A stretch of DNA of 64,000 nt from Pseudomonas koreensis. GTDB lineage: Bacteria; Pseudomonadota; Gammaproteobacteria; Pseudomonadales; Pseudomonadaceae. A program made the position numbers and the translations under genes. Positions 45,936 through 54,489 of this stretch are shown one piece after another. Every line of letters starts with the position of its first letter. Position 1 is the stretch's first letter. The stretch spans positions 1,017,986-1,081,985 of the forward strand of contig NZ_JAAQYM010000001.1 in assembly GCF_012986595.1 (NCBI RefSeq), read 5' to 3'. The notes below the pieces were generated by a model. It was given only the letters and a program-made list of their open reading frames with translations, searched no databases and was not told where the DNA came from.

Positions 45936-46817
45936 ATGCACTTCGACCTCACCGACCTGCGCCTCTACCTGCACATCCTCGACAGCGGCAACATCACCGC
46001 TGGTGCCGGACGCAGCCATCTCTCGCTCGCCGCCGCCAGCGCGCGGATCCGGGCCATGGAAGCCTCACTGGGTACTGACTTCCTGCAACGCGGGCGCCGT
46101 GGTGTCACACCGACACCGGCCGGCAAGGCGCTGGCTCGCCACGCACGGATCCTCCTGCAACAGGCCGAGCGCATGCAGCAGGATCTGGCCGAGTACGCCC
46201 AGGGCGTCAAAGGTCAGGTGCGGCTGTTGTGCAACACCACGGCCATCACCGAATACCTGCCGGAAGTGCTCGCAGACTTTCTGCGCGAGCATCCCAACCT
46301 CGACATCGACCTGCAGGAACTGCCCAGTGCGCGCATCACCCACGCCTTGCGCCAGGGCGCAGCCGATATCGGCATCGTTTCCGATGCAGTGGACACCACC
46401 GATCTGCAGACCCAGCGGTTTCGCGACGACCCGTTGCGGCTGATCGTGCCGCTCGGGCATCCACTGGTCGACGCCGCCGAAGTCAGCTTCAGCGACGCCC
46501 TGCAGCATGATTTCGTCGGTCTGAGCACCGACAGCGCACTGGCGATCTACCTCGAAGAACAGGCGCTGCACAGCGGCTCGCGCATGCAGGTACGCATCCG
46601 CGCCGACGGTTTCGACGGGGTGCTGCGCATGGTCGCCCGAGGCGCCGGCCTCGCCATCGTGCCGGTGGCCGCCATCGAACGCGCGACGCCGCGCACCTTC
46701 AAGAGCATTGCCCTCAATGAGCCATGGGCGCGTCGCACCCTGATGCTCTGCGCTCGGGATTTCAGCACCCTGCCCGGTTATGCCAAAGCCTTGCTGAAAG
46801 CCTTGACTCTCCCCTGA
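45936..46817 (+). CDS. LysR-family regulator
   Basis: 293 residues. HTH region FDLTDLRLYLHILDSGNITAGAGRSHLSLAAASARIRAMEASLGTDFLQRGRRG, then a full effector domain (GQVRLLCNTTAITEYLPEVLADFLREHPNLDIDLQE). The leading part DLRLYLHILDSGNITAGA is the CbbR-unlike, TSUP-linked LysR type that is often divergent from a TSUP permease, as here. Probable target is that permease. Start at MHFDLTDLR since earlier codons run through the REP. Confidence 0.87.
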   Translation: MHFDLTDLRLYLHILDSGNITAGAGRSHLSLAAASARIRAMEASLGTDFLQRGRRGVTPTPAGKALARHARILLQQAERMQQDLAEYAQGVKGQVRLLCNTTAITEYLPEVLADFLREHPNLDIDLQELPSARITHALRQGAADIGIVSDAVDTTDLQTQRFRDDPLRLIVPLGHPLVDAAEVSFSDALQHDFVGLSTDSALAIYLEEQALHSGSRMQVRIRADGFDGVLRMVARGAGLAIVPVAAIERATPRTFKSIALNEPWARRTLMLCARDFSTLPGYAKALLKALTLP

Positions 46818-46861
46818 GGGGCAGACTTCATCCTTGGCGTTCAACGGCAAGGAGCATGACC

Positions 46862-47437
46862 ATGGGCAAACGCATTCTGCTGATTCTCGGCCATCCCGGC
46901 GCGTCGAGCTTCTGCGCCGCACTCGCCGAGCGCTATGCACAATCGGCGCTTGATGCCGGACACCAGGTGCGTCAGTTGCGTCTGGGGGAAATGGCTTTCG
47001 ACCCGGTGCTGCGCCAGGGTTATCAACAGGATCAAGCGCTGGAAGAAGACTTGAGCCGCGCGCAATCCGACATCCTCTGGGCCGAACATCTGGTGCTGGT
47101 CTACCCGATCTGGTGGGGCGGTATTCCGGCGCTGCTCAAAGGTTTTTTTGATCGCGTACTGCTGCCGGGATTCGCCTTCAAATACCGAAAAGGCAAAGCG
47201 TTCCCCGAGCAATTGCTCAAGGGGCGCACCGCGCATTTGCTGGTGACGATGGACACGCCCTCCTGGTATTACCGCTGGATCTACCGCATGCCGGGACTGC
47301 ATCAGGTGCGCAAGACCACCCTGCAGTTCTGTGGTATCAAACCCCTGCGCACGCTGACCTTCGGCCCGCTGCTTGACTCCAGTGATCGACAGCGCCAGCG
47401 CTGGCTGCAACAGGCGCACGCTATCGCCCGCGGCTGA
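46862..47437 (+). CDS. NAD(P)H-dependent flavodoxin-fold oxidoreductase
   Basis: 191 residues with the flavodoxin_2 (NQO1/KefF-type) fold: RILLILGHPGASSFCAALAERY, VLVYPIWWGGIPALLKGFFDRVLLPGFAF and LLVTMDTPSWYYRWIYRMPGLHQV. FMN or FAD enzyme reducing quinones or acting as an ancillary subunit. AAGGAG is 8 bases before this ATG; the ATG two codons upstream is too close to the ribosome site. It is followed by a MerR gene 47 bases downstream, so the MerR may control it. Confidence 0.87.
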   Translation: MGKRILLILGHPGASSFCAALAERYAQSALDAGHQVRQLRLGEMAFDPVLRQGYQQDQALEEDLSRAQSDILWAEHLVLVYPIWWGGIPALLKGFFDRVLLPGFAFKYRKGKAFPEQLLKGRTAHLLVTMDTPSWYYRWIYRMPGLHQVRKTTLQFCGIKPLRTLTFGPLLDSSDRQRQRWLQQAHAIARG

Positions 47438-47484
47438 GTCTGCCGATAATGCGCCGCAGGGTTTCACATTGAAAAAGGACTTTT

Positions 47485-47856
47485 ATGTACATCGGCCAAG
47501 CCGCGCAACGTGCCGGCACCACCATCAAAAGCATTCGTCACTACGAGGCGATCGGTCTGCTGCCCAAGCCCCGGCGCCTGGGGAAATACCGCCTCTACGA
47601 CCAGCAGAGCATCGAACTGCTGATCTTCATCAAATGCGCAAAAGAAATGGGCTTCCGGCTGCGGGAATTGCAGACACTATTCGCCGCGCATCATGGTCAA
47701 GCCATGCCGTGGGATCTGGCACAACAGGCCATCGAGGCAAAAAAACGCGAGATCAACAGCAGCATCGCTGAGCTGACGCGGCAATACGCCCAGCTGGAAG
47801 GCTTCGAAATCGATCTTGAACGGGCGCGGGCCGAATGCCCGCTGGAGAATCTGTGA
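47485..47856 (+). CDS. MerR-family regulator
   Basis: 123 residues. HTH and wing are plain: MYIGQAAQRAGTTIKSIRHYEAIGLLPKPRRLGKYRLYDQQSIELLIFIKCAKEMGF, then the dimerisation helix AIEAKKREINSSIAELTRQYAQLEGFEIDLERARAECP. Only two cysteines are present (one in the HTH part, one near the end), not the metal-binding pair of CueR or ZntR, so it probably senses redox state or an organic ligand. It follows the quinone-reductase-like gene. Confidence 0.87.
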   Translation: MYIGQAAQRAGTTIKSIRHYEAIGLLPKPRRLGKYRLYDQQSIELLIFIKCAKEMGFRLRELQTLFAAHHGQAMPWDLAQQAIEAKKREINSSIAELTRQYAQLEGFEIDLERARAECPLENL

Positions 47857-47969
47857 CGGTTTGCGCGTTTCTGAGCAGCTCGATGTCGAGCACAGACAAC
47901 TGAGCGGCAATCGGGCGCTATAGGGTGCGAGCTGGTTTCTTTGCCATCCGCCCACTGCCCGGAGTTCTC

Positions 47970-48320
47970 ATGACCGCGACCGCCCCCATCACCGTTTTGC
48001 GCGACACCCACCCGCTGCCGGTTCTCGACGCCTGCAAATGGGAAAAACTCGAAGGTGACCCGCACACCGTCAACCTCAATGCCTACACCAGCGAAGACGG
48101 CAGCAAGATCATGGGCACCTGGATCTGCACCCCAGGCAAGTGGCGGGTCGATTATGTGAAGTGGGAGTACTGCCACTTCCAGGAAGGCTATTGCATCATC
48201 ACCCCGGACGGCATGGCGCCGATCCATCTGCGCGCCGGCGATATCTTCGTGGTTGAACCGGGGATGAAAGGCACGTGGGAAGTGGTCGAGACCGTGCGCA
48301 AATACTTTGTCTTCGCCTGA
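47970..48320 (+). CDS. Cupin domain protein (DUF861/Cupin_3 type)
   Basis: 116 residues, one cupin barrel. The opening DACKWEKLEGDPHTVNLNAYTSEDGSKIMGTWICTPGKW and the motif YCHFQEGYCIITPDGMAPIHLRAGDIFVVEPGMKGTWEVVE fit Cupin_3; the usual first metal-binding His is partly replaced (CHFQEG). The family includes (S)-ureidoglycine aminohydrolase and many proteins of unknown role. AGGAGCTCTC-like GGAGTTCTC precedes the start. It stands alone between the MerR gene and two REP elements. Confidence 0.82.
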   Translation: MTATAPITVLRDTHPLPVLDACKWEKLEGDPHTVNLNAYTSEDGSKIMGTWICTPGKWRVDYVKWEYCHFQEGYCIITPDGMAPIHLRAGDIFVVEPGMKGTWEVVETVRKYFVFA

Positions 48321-48324
48321 CAAG

Positions 48325-48402
48325 CAAAAGATCGCAGCCTTCGGCAGCTCCTACAGGGGTACATTTCCCCATGTAGGAGCTGCCGAAGGCTGCGATCTTT
48401 TG
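48325..48402. repeat. REP doublet, family A
   Basis: CAAAAGATCGCAGCCTTCGG and its inverted copy with GGGGTACATTTCCCC between the arms, right after the cupin gene. Confidence 0.9.
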
Positions 48403-48419
48403 TGCGTCCTATAAAAACC

Positions 48420-48484
48420 TGTGGCGAGGGAGCTTGCTCCCGCCCGGCTGCGCAGACCTGCGGGAGCAAGCTCCCTCGCCACAG
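48420..48484. repeat. REP doublet, family B
   Basis: TGTGGCGAGGGAGCTTGCTC and inverted copy with GCTGCGCAG loop, 17 bases after the family A doublet; together they form the convergent cupin / mmsB boundary. Confidence 0.9.
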
Positions 48485-48512
48485 AAGATCACCCCCACAA
48501 TTTGCTGCCTGT

Positions 48513-49400
48513 TTATTGCGGCTTGCGATAGCTGTTGATGATCGCCGAGAAGTCTTTCCCGCCGTCCCCACGCAGGCTCATCGCCTGATACAACTGCTGC
48601 GCCACCGCGCCGAGCATCACCGGTTGGTGCGCCTGACGCGCCGCTTCGGTGGCCAGCCCCAAATCCTTGAGCATCAGTTCGGCCCCGAAGCCGCCGCTAT
48701 AACCACGCGAGGCTGGAGCTGTTTCAACGATGCCCGGCCACGGGTTGTACATTTCCGAACTCCAGCAACGCCCGGTCGAGCTGTTGATGATCCCGGCGAG
48801 CACTGTGGTGTCGATCCCCAGTGCATCGCCAAGGGCCATCGCTTCACTGACGCCGACCATCGAGATCGCCAGCAGCAGGTTGTTGCAGATCTTGGCGATT
48901 TGCCCGGTGCCGACTTCACCGCAATGCACGATGTTGCGGCCCATCTGCGCCAGAACCGGTTGCAGGGTGGCAAACAGCTCGGGCGTCGCGCCGACCATAA
49001 AGGTCAGCGTGCCGGCGGTCGCGCCACCGGTGCCGCCGGAGACCGGTGCATCCGCCATCGCCACGCCTTGCTTGGCCGCTGCGGCCGCGACATCACGGGC
49101 AGTCTGTGGATCGATGGTGCTGCAATCCACCGCCGGCACACCCTGGCGAATGCCGGCCAACACACCGTCCTCGCCGAGCCAGACGCTGCGCACATGCACC
49201 GCCGCCGGGAGCATAGTGATCACCAGTTCAGCGTCTTCGGCCGCTTCACGGGCCGAGGCGCGGATGCTGCCGCCCAGTTGCGCCAATTCCGCCAGCACGG
49301 TCTTGTTCAGGTCCACCAGGTTCAGCGAGTGGCCGGCCTTGATCAGGTTGCGCGCCATCGGCGCGCCCATGTTGCCCAGACCGATAAATGCGATTTTCAT
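48513..49400 (-). CDS. mmsB: 3-hydroxyisobutyrate dehydrogenase-type enzyme MmsB
   Basis: 295 residues of the beta-hydroxyacid dehydrogenase family. N-terminal Rossmann motif IAFIGLGNMGAPMARNL, substrate loop PVSGGTGGATAGTLTFMVG and catalytic lysine block GTGQIAKICNNLLLA are intact. It oxidises 3-hydroxyisobutyrate to methylmalonate semialdehyde with NAD in valine degradation. The mmsA gene lies 9 bases upstream on the same strand, making a two-gene operon. Confidence 0.93.
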   Translation of the reverse strand: MKIAFIGLGNMGAPMARNLIKAGHSLNLVDLNKTVLAELAQLGGSIRASAREAAEDAELVITMLPAAVHVRSVWLGEDGVLAGIRQGVPAVDCSTIDPQTARDVAAAAAKQGVAMADAPVSGGTGGATAGTLTFMVGATPELFATLQPVLAQMGRNIVHCGEVGTGQIAKICNNLLLAISMVGVSEAMALGDALGIDTTVLAGIINSSTGRCWSSEMYNPWPGIVETAPASRGYSGGFGAELMLKDLGLATEAARQAHQPVMLGAVAQQLYQAMSLRGDGGKDFSAIINSYRKPQ

Positions 49401-49409
49401 GGCCGTTCC

Positions 49410-50936
49410 TCAGCGCAGGTTGATGGTGGTGTTCACGCCGTCGTTGACGCTGTCGTCGTCGAACCAGCGCGCCGTGACCGTTTTGGTCTGGGTGTAGAAC
49501 TGCACCACTTGCTTGCCGTACGGGCCGAGGTCGCCGAGTTTCGAACCACGTGACCCGGTAAAGCTGAAGAACGGCACCGGCACCGGAATCGGGATGTTGA
49601 TGCCGACCTGGCCGACGTCGATTTCCGTCTGGAATTTGCGCGCCGCCGCACCGCTCTGGGTGAACAGGCCTGTGCCGTTGCCGAACGGGTTGGCGTTGAC
49701 CAGCGCAATGGCCTGGTCGAGGGTGTCGACTTCCAGCACCACCAGCACCGGGCCGAAGATTTCCTGGGTGTAGATCTGCATGTCAGTCGTCACGCCCGAG
49801 AACAGGGTCGGGCCGACGAAGTTGCCCTGCTCGTAACCCGGCACCTTGATGTCGCGCCCATCGAGCTCAAGCTTGGCGCCTTCCTTGATGCCGCTTTCGA
49901 TCAGATCGAGAATCCGCGCCTTGGCTTTCTTCGAGATCACCGGGCCAACATCGGTGCCCGGCTCGCTGCCGGCGTTGACCTTGAGTTTTTGCGCCAGCGC
50001 TTTCAGATCCGGCAGCCATTGTTTCGCCGCACCGACCAGCACCACCACCGACGTGGCCATGCAGCGCTGACCGGCCGCACCGAAACCGGCGCCGACCAGC
50101 GCATTCAACGCTTGCTCGCGATTGGCGTCCGGCAGCACCACGGCGTGGTTCTTCGCGCCCATCATCGATTGCACGCGTTTGCCGTGCTTGCCCGCCAGGT
50201 CATAGACATGGGTGCCGACTGCGGTCGAACCGACGAACGACACGGCTTTGATGTCCTTGTGGGTGCACAGGCCATCAACCACGTCCTTGCCACCGTGCAC
50301 CACGTTGAGCACGCCCGCCGGAACGCCGGCCTCGATCGCCAGTTCCACCAGCAGCATGGTCGACAGCGGGTCCTGCTCCGAAGGCTTCAAGACGAAGGTG
50401 TTGCCGCAGGCGATGGCCATCGGGAACATCCACAGCGGAATCATCGCCGGGAAATTGAACGGCGTAATGCCGGCGCACACACCGATTGGCTGGCGCAGGG
50501 TGTAGGTATCGACGCCGCCCGCCACGTTTTCGGCGAACTCGCCCATTTGCAGGGTGCCGATGGAGCAGGCGTGCTCGACCACTTCCAGGCCACGGAAAAT
50601 GTCGCCCTCGGCGTCGGCAATGGTCTTGCCCTGCTCGGCGCTCAGCACCACGGCGATGCGTTTGGAGTGCTCGCGGATCAGCGCCTGCAGCTTGAGCATG
50701 ATGCGCATGCGCGCGCCGATCGGGGTCAGTTTCCAGGTCTGAAAGGCGCGGTGTGCGGCACTGATCGCGGCATCGACTTCAGCGGCCGTGGCGAACGGTA
50801 CCTTGGCCAGCACTTGCTGGGTCGCCGGGTTGACGATGTCGTGCCACTCGGTGGTCTGCGATTCGACCCACTCGCCGTCGATCAGCAGCTTGACCTTCTG
50901 GACCGTGGTTTCGTTGGGCGTAAGCGATGCGTTCAT
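49410..50936 (-). CDS. mmsA: Methylmalonate-semialdehyde dehydrogenase (acylating) MmsA
   Basis: 508 residues, CoA-acylating aldehyde dehydrogenase. [31 protein letters not shown], the catalytic Cys in [12 protein letters not shown] and [10 protein letters not shown] fit MmsA closely; length is usual (500-510). It turns methylmalonate semialdehyde into propionyl-CoA in valine catabolism, and malonate semialdehyde into acetyl-CoA. It heads the mmsAB operon. The divergent gene is of the LysR family, not the AraC-type mmsR known from P. aeruginosa. Confidence 0.95.
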   Translation of the reverse strand: MNASLTPNETTVQKVKLLIDGEWVESQTTEWHDIVNPATQQVLAKVPFATAAEVDAAISAAHRAFQTWKLTPIGARMRIMLKLQALIREHSKRIAVVLSAEQGKTIADAEGDIFRGLEVVEHACSIGTLQMGEFAENVAGGVDTYTLRQPIGVCAGITPFNFPAMIPLWMFPMAIACGNTFVLKPSEQDPLSTMLLVELAIEAGVPAGVLNVVHGGKDVVDGLCTHKDIKAVSFVGSTAVGTHVYDLAGKHGKRVQSMMGAKNHAVVLPDANREQALNALVGAGFGAAGQRCMATSVVVLVGAAKQWLPDLKALAQKLKVNAGSEPGTDVGPVISKKAKARILDLIESGIKEGAKLELDGRDIKVPGYEQGNFVGPTLFSGVTTDMQIYTQEIFGPVLVVLEVDTLDQAIALVNANPFGNGTGLFTQSGAAARKFQTEIDVGQVGINIPIPVPVPFFSFTGSRGSKLGDLGPYGKQVVQFYTQTKTVTARWFDDDSVNDGVNTTINLR

Positions 50937-51041
50937 GCTGGTCTCCGAAACTTGTTTTTATCGTAGGAGCCAAGGCGATAGGTTCGCCTTGAGATGAGGC
51001 GTGTGTCACGAATTGGTTGTCGGACTGTTTTTGGAGTATAG

Positions 51042-51070
51042 ATGTGCAAACTTCTAATAAGAACGCACAT
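51042..51070. promoter_or_regulatory. Putative LysR operator in the mmsA-LysR gap
   Basis: ATGTGC (51042-51047) and GCACAT (51065-51070) form an inverted repeat with a 17-base AT-rich spacer just before the LysR start. The layout resembles a LysR recognition site; the half-sites are short. Confidence 0.35.
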
Positions 51071-51085
51071 ATAAGCCCGTCCATC

Positions 51086-52033
51086 ATGCAAAAAAACATC
51101 ACCTCCCTGGGGTCGCTGAACTGGGACGACCTGAAGTTTTTCCTCGAAGTCGCCCGCACCCGCAAGGCCAGCACCGCGGCCAAACGGCTCGCCGTCGACT
51201 ACACCACCGTGTCGCGGCGCATCAGTTCGCTGGAAGCCGCGTTGGGCACATTGCTGTTCGAAAAGTCGCGCACCAGCGGTTTCGTGCTGACCAGCGAAGG
51301 CCAGCGTCTGCTCGGTTATGCCGAGTCGATTGAAAGCACGCTGCACATGGCGTGTGAGCAGGTCTCGGGTTCTGGCGTGGCCCTCTCCGGGCATGTGCGC
51401 ATGGGCTGCACCGAAGGCTTCGGCAGCTTTTTCATCACCCCGCAGTTGAGCCATTTCGTCGACGCCTACCCGGCGATCTCGGTGGACATCCTGCCGCTGC
51501 CGCACTTCATCAGCCTGTCCAAACGCGAAGCCGACATCGTCATCGCCTTGGAACGCCCGGAGCACGGCCCGTATGTGTGCTGCAAACTCTGCGACTACCG
51601 GTTGCAGCTCTACGCCACCCAGGACTACCTCGACCAACACCCACCGATCCGCCGCCCGGCCGATCTGGGCAAGCATCAATTCATCAGTTATGTGGATGAC
51701 CTGGCGTTCAGCTCGGAGCTGCTGTACCTGGCGAACGTGCTGCCCGGCGCCAGCGCCCATCTGCGCAGCACCAGCGTGATCGCGCAATTCGTCGCGGCGC
51801 AGCAAGGGCGTTCACTGGCGATTCTGCCGTGCTTCCTCGCCGCGCAGGATCCGCGCCTGCTGCCGGTATTGCCCGAGGAAATCGACATCACCCGGCAGTT
51901 CTGGATGTACTGCCGGGAGGACCTGAGGAAACTCAAGCGGATCACCCTGTTGTGGGATTACATCCGCGAGGTGACCGAGCGCAATCAGGGTCTGCTGATG
52001 GGGCAGACGCGGGAGATGCAGTTCGCCGATTAA
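51086..52033 (+). CDS. LysR-family regulator, likely of mmsAB
   Basis: 315 residues. HTH: LNWDDLKFFLEVARTRKASTAAKRLAVDYTTVSRRISSLEAALGTLLFEKSRTSGFVLTSEG. The WDDLKFFLEVAR opening is typical of LysR proteins divergent from aldehyde-dehydrogenase operons. The effector domain has PQLSHFVDAYPAISVDILPLPHFISLSKREADIVIALERPE. It is divergent from mmsA and probably regulates it in response to valine-pathway intermediates or beta-alanine. A ribosome site before the ATG is not obvious. Its stop codon overlaps that of the convergent yfiB. Confidence 0.87.
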   Translation: MQKNITSLGSLNWDDLKFFLEVARTRKASTAAKRLAVDYTTVSRRISSLEAALGTLLFEKSRTSGFVLTSEGQRLLGYAESIESTLHMACEQVSGSGVALSGHVRMGCTEGFGSFFITPQLSHFVDAYPAISVDILPLPHFISLSKREADIVIALERPEHGPYVCCKLCDYRLQLYATQDYLDQHPPIRRPADLGKHQFISYVDDLAFSSELLYLANVLPGASAHLRSTSVIAQFVAAQQGRSLAILPCFLAAQDPRLLPVLPEEIDITRQFWMYCREDLRKLKRITLLWDYIREVTERNQGLLMGQTREMQFAD

Positions 52034-52524
52034 TCGGCGCTGACCACAATCGACACCCGGCGATTTTCGGTGCGTCCTGCGGCGGTGTTGTTGGACGCCA
52101 CCGGCTCACTGCTGCCCAATCCGCGCAACTGGATGTTCTCTTCCTTCATGCCGACGGTGGTCAGCACCTTGGCCACGCTCTTGGCCCGACGCAGCGACAG
52201 TTGCTGGTTGTAGGTTTCTTTACCGGACGCATCGGTGTGACCGTCGACCCGCACCCGCTCAATGCCGATCCCCACCAGCGCCTTGCCGATGCGTTCGACG
52301 ATCTCGGTGCTCTGCGAGTTCAGGCTTTCGACATCACTGCCAAACAGCACTTTGCCCGACAAGCCGAACGCCCAGCCCTCGTCGGTCGGCTCGAAGCCCT
52401 GTTGTTTGAGTACGGCGATCTGCGCCGGGGTCAGGCCTTTTTGCGGTGCGGTCTGGCAACCGGTCAACGCCAATACGGCAATCATCAGCAAGGCGGAAAA
52501 CAATCGAGCGGGAAATGTGAACAC
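52030..52524 (-). CDS. yfiB: OmpA-like lipoprotein YfiB
   Basis: 164 residues. Signal peptide with lipobox ALTGC (Cys23), a short linker region (residues 24-60, the part that in P. aeruginosa decides activation) and a complete OmpA-like peptidoglycan-binding domain: VRVDGHTDASGKETYNQQLSLRRAKSV and IQLRGLGSSEPVASNNTAAGRTENRRV. Anchored in the outer membrane, it binds YfiR and so frees the cyclase YfiN under envelope stress. It is the last gene of the yfiRNB operon, 5 bases after yfiN. Confidence 0.92.
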   Translation of the reverse strand: MFTFPARLFSALLMIAVLALTGCQTAPQKGLTPAQIAVLKQQGFEPTDEGWAFGLSGKVLFGSDVESLNSQSTEIVERIGKALVGIGIERVRVDGHTDASGKETYNQQLSLRRAKSVAKVLTTVGMKEENIQLRGLGSSEPVASNNTAAGRTENRRVSIVVSAD

Positions 52525-52529
52525 GGGAA

Positions 52530-53798
52530 TCAGCTCCTGGTTTGAAAATTGACGACCGGGTTCTCCGACCCGGCAGTGAATTGAGCGCCACGCGACAAGC
52601 GCTTGGCCTGGTACATCGCCGCGTCGGCGGCGTTGAGCAAGGCGCCTGGCGTGACGCCATGATCGGGAAAGACCGCAATGCCGATACTGAGCGAGGTCAC
52701 CACACTGGTATTGCCTGGCAGTGCAATTGGCATGTCCATGCTGGCAAGAATCTTGTCTGCGATACGCTCGGCATCTTCGATCTTGTGCAGCGGCGCGAGC
52801 AGCACGGCGAACTCATCGCCGCCCAGCCGTGCCACCAGATCCTCTTCACGCAGCTGCGCGCGTACCCGGTTGGCGACCGCCACCAGCACCGCATCGCCGG
52901 CGGCGTGGCCGAAGTTGTCATTGATGCCTTTGAAGCGGTCGCTGTCGAGGAACAACACCGCGACCCGTTCGTTGAGCTTGCCGGCATTGCGCAGCGCGCG
53001 AATCAACCGACCTTCGAAAAACGCCCGGTTCGGCAAGCCGGTAAGGCTATCGTGGCTGGCCTGATGGGCGAGGGTTTCGTTCTCGCTTTGCAGGTGGGTT
53101 TGCCAGGATTCGAGTTCGTCGAGCAGGGCATTGAAGTCGTTGCCGAGGTTATCCAGCTCGGCGATCTGCGCTGGCGGTACGCGTCGATCCAGCGCGCGCT
53201 CGCTGCGAGCGGCATGGGCCACCGCCGCGAGGCTGCGAAGCGGGCCGGTGATGCTGCGCAACTGGCGGCGCGCCAGATACAGCGCGACCCAGGCACTGAT
53301 CGCGGTACAAAGGATGATCCCTGCCAGACCGCTGAGCAAAAATCGCATCAGGCTGCCACCATGGCCGACCAGCAGAACGTGGCCGACTTCACGGTCCTGA
53401 TGCACGATCGACAGGCTGATCGGTTTTTCCAGAATGCCGCGAGCGATCTGCATTTCCAGCCCGGAGAACAGCCCGTTTTCCGGTCGCTGCCAACGCGCCA
53501 GTAACTGGCCCCGCGCATCAAAGACCTGGGCATCTGCCACTTCTTCGGTGGACGCGATCAAGGCCAGCGCTTCGGTGGCGGCGGCCTTGTCGTTGAACAC
53601 CACCGCCGCTTCCACGGTGTAGCTGATGGAGCGCGCAATCAGTTGCAGATTGTGATCGGCGTAGACCCGCAGCGCGAGAACCCCGAGCAGGGTCAGCGAC
53701 ACGCTGGCCATCGCCACGGCCACCAGCGCGACAATCAAATGTCCACGGCCGATGACCGAGCCCAGTGTCGGGCGGATTTTCGAACGAAACAGGCTCAT
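52530..53798 (-). CDS. yfiN: Membrane diguanylate cyclase YfiN (TpbB)
   Basis: 422 residues. Two membrane helices (about 20-43 and 151-175) enclose a PAS-like/CHASE8 periplasmic domain; a HAMP-like part follows (residues 176-230) and the GGDEF domain ends the chain. The active motif RLGGDEFAVL (326-330) and the inhibitory I-site REED (317-320) are both intact, so it should make c-di-GMP with product feedback. YfiR holds it inactive from the periplasm. Its start overlaps the yfiR stop in ATGA. Confidence 0.94.
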   Translation of the reverse strand: MSLFRSKIRPTLGSVIGRGHLIVALVAVAMASVSLTLLGVLALRVYADHNLQLIARSISYTVEAAVVFNDKAAATEALALIASTEEVADAQVFDARGQLLARWQRPENGLFSGLEMQIARGILEKPISLSIVHQDREVGHVLLVGHGGSLMRFLLSGLAGIILCTAISAWVALYLARRQLRSITGPLRSLAAVAHAARSERALDRRVPPAQIAELDNLGNDFNALLDELESWQTHLQSENETLAHQASHDSLTGLPNRAFFEGRLIRALRNAGKLNERVAVLFLDSDRFKGINDNFGHAAGDAVLVAVANRVRAQLREEDLVARLGGDEFAVLLAPLHKIEDAERIADKILASMDMPIALPGNTSVVTSLSIGIAVFPDHGVTPGALLNAADAAMYQAKRLSRGAQFTAGSENPVVNFQTRS

Positions 53799-54370
53799 GG
53801 TGCCGCCGGTTTGCGGCGCGACAACTGCAGCACGCTCGGATGGATGCGTACACCACTGCGAGCGACGGAGTCGAGATTGACCTCGAAGGAGACTTGCTCA
53901 TCGCCGACCCGCAGGCAGAACAGGCTACCGACCGTGCACTGATCGCCACCTTCGCTGATGCTCAGCACCGGATGACCGATCAACGAAGCAAACAGCCGAC
54001 TGCGTTCATCCGCCGTAAGTTTGCCGATGTACACGGCGTCGCATTCACTGACGATCACCGGATTGTCGGCCAGTAAACGACGTACGGTCACCGGCCGCCC
54101 TGTGGCTTGCGTGGTGCCTTTGACCAGATCGTCGGTGTACTCGGTGGGGCCGACGATGCACAGGCGCAGTTGCGCTGGTTCCACCGGCCAGCGGGCGTAA
54201 CTGAGAATGCCAAGGACGACTTGCGTCACCGATTTGGCCCGTTGCTCGGCCATGCCGACCGGTGTTGGTGATTGGGCGACAGCCACGCCCGCCAGCAACC
54301 AGAGCAGTCCGACAAGCAACGCCTGCTTGCAGCCAACTACGCGCTCTGTCGCCCAGACAGCCACCTTCAT
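53795..54370 (-). CDS. yfiR: Periplasmic repressor YfiR
   Basis: 191 residues, signal peptide (to about residue 32, VAVAQ) and one YfiR domain. Cysteines at 71, 110, 145 and 152 match by position the four I recall in P. aeruginosa YfiR, where pair 145-152 (here QCTVGSLFCL) stabilises the fold and pair 71-110 is redox-sensitive. It blocks YfiN until YfiB or oxidation removes it. First gene of the operon. Start at MKVAVWATERV, because the previous Met adds 16 residues before the signal peptide. Confidence 0.92.
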   Translation of the reverse strand: MKVAVWATERVVGCKQALLVGLLWLLAGVAVAQSPTPVGMAEQRAKSVTQVVLGILSYARWPVEPAQLRLCIVGPTEYTDDLVKGTTQATGRPVTVRRLLADNPVIVSECDAVYIGKLTADERSRLFASLIGHPVLSISEGGDQCTVGSLFCLRVGDEQVSFEVNLDSVARSGVRIHPSVLQLSRRKPAAP

Positions 54371-54449
54371 GCAGGGATTCTCTTGGATCGTACCGAAATG
54401 ATGCCGCAACGATAGCACAGCGGAGTAACACCCGCGAAACAGTGACCTC

Positions 54450-54465
54450 TGACCGGTTGGTCAGT
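54450..54465. terminator. Short hairpin after recD
   Basis: CTGACC-GGTT-GGTCAG in the gap between the end of recD and yfiR. It may end the recCBD transcript, but no T-run is seen in either direction; low confidence. Confidence 0.3.
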
Positions 54466-54489
54466 AATCTCCGCCGACCACCCGACTTC

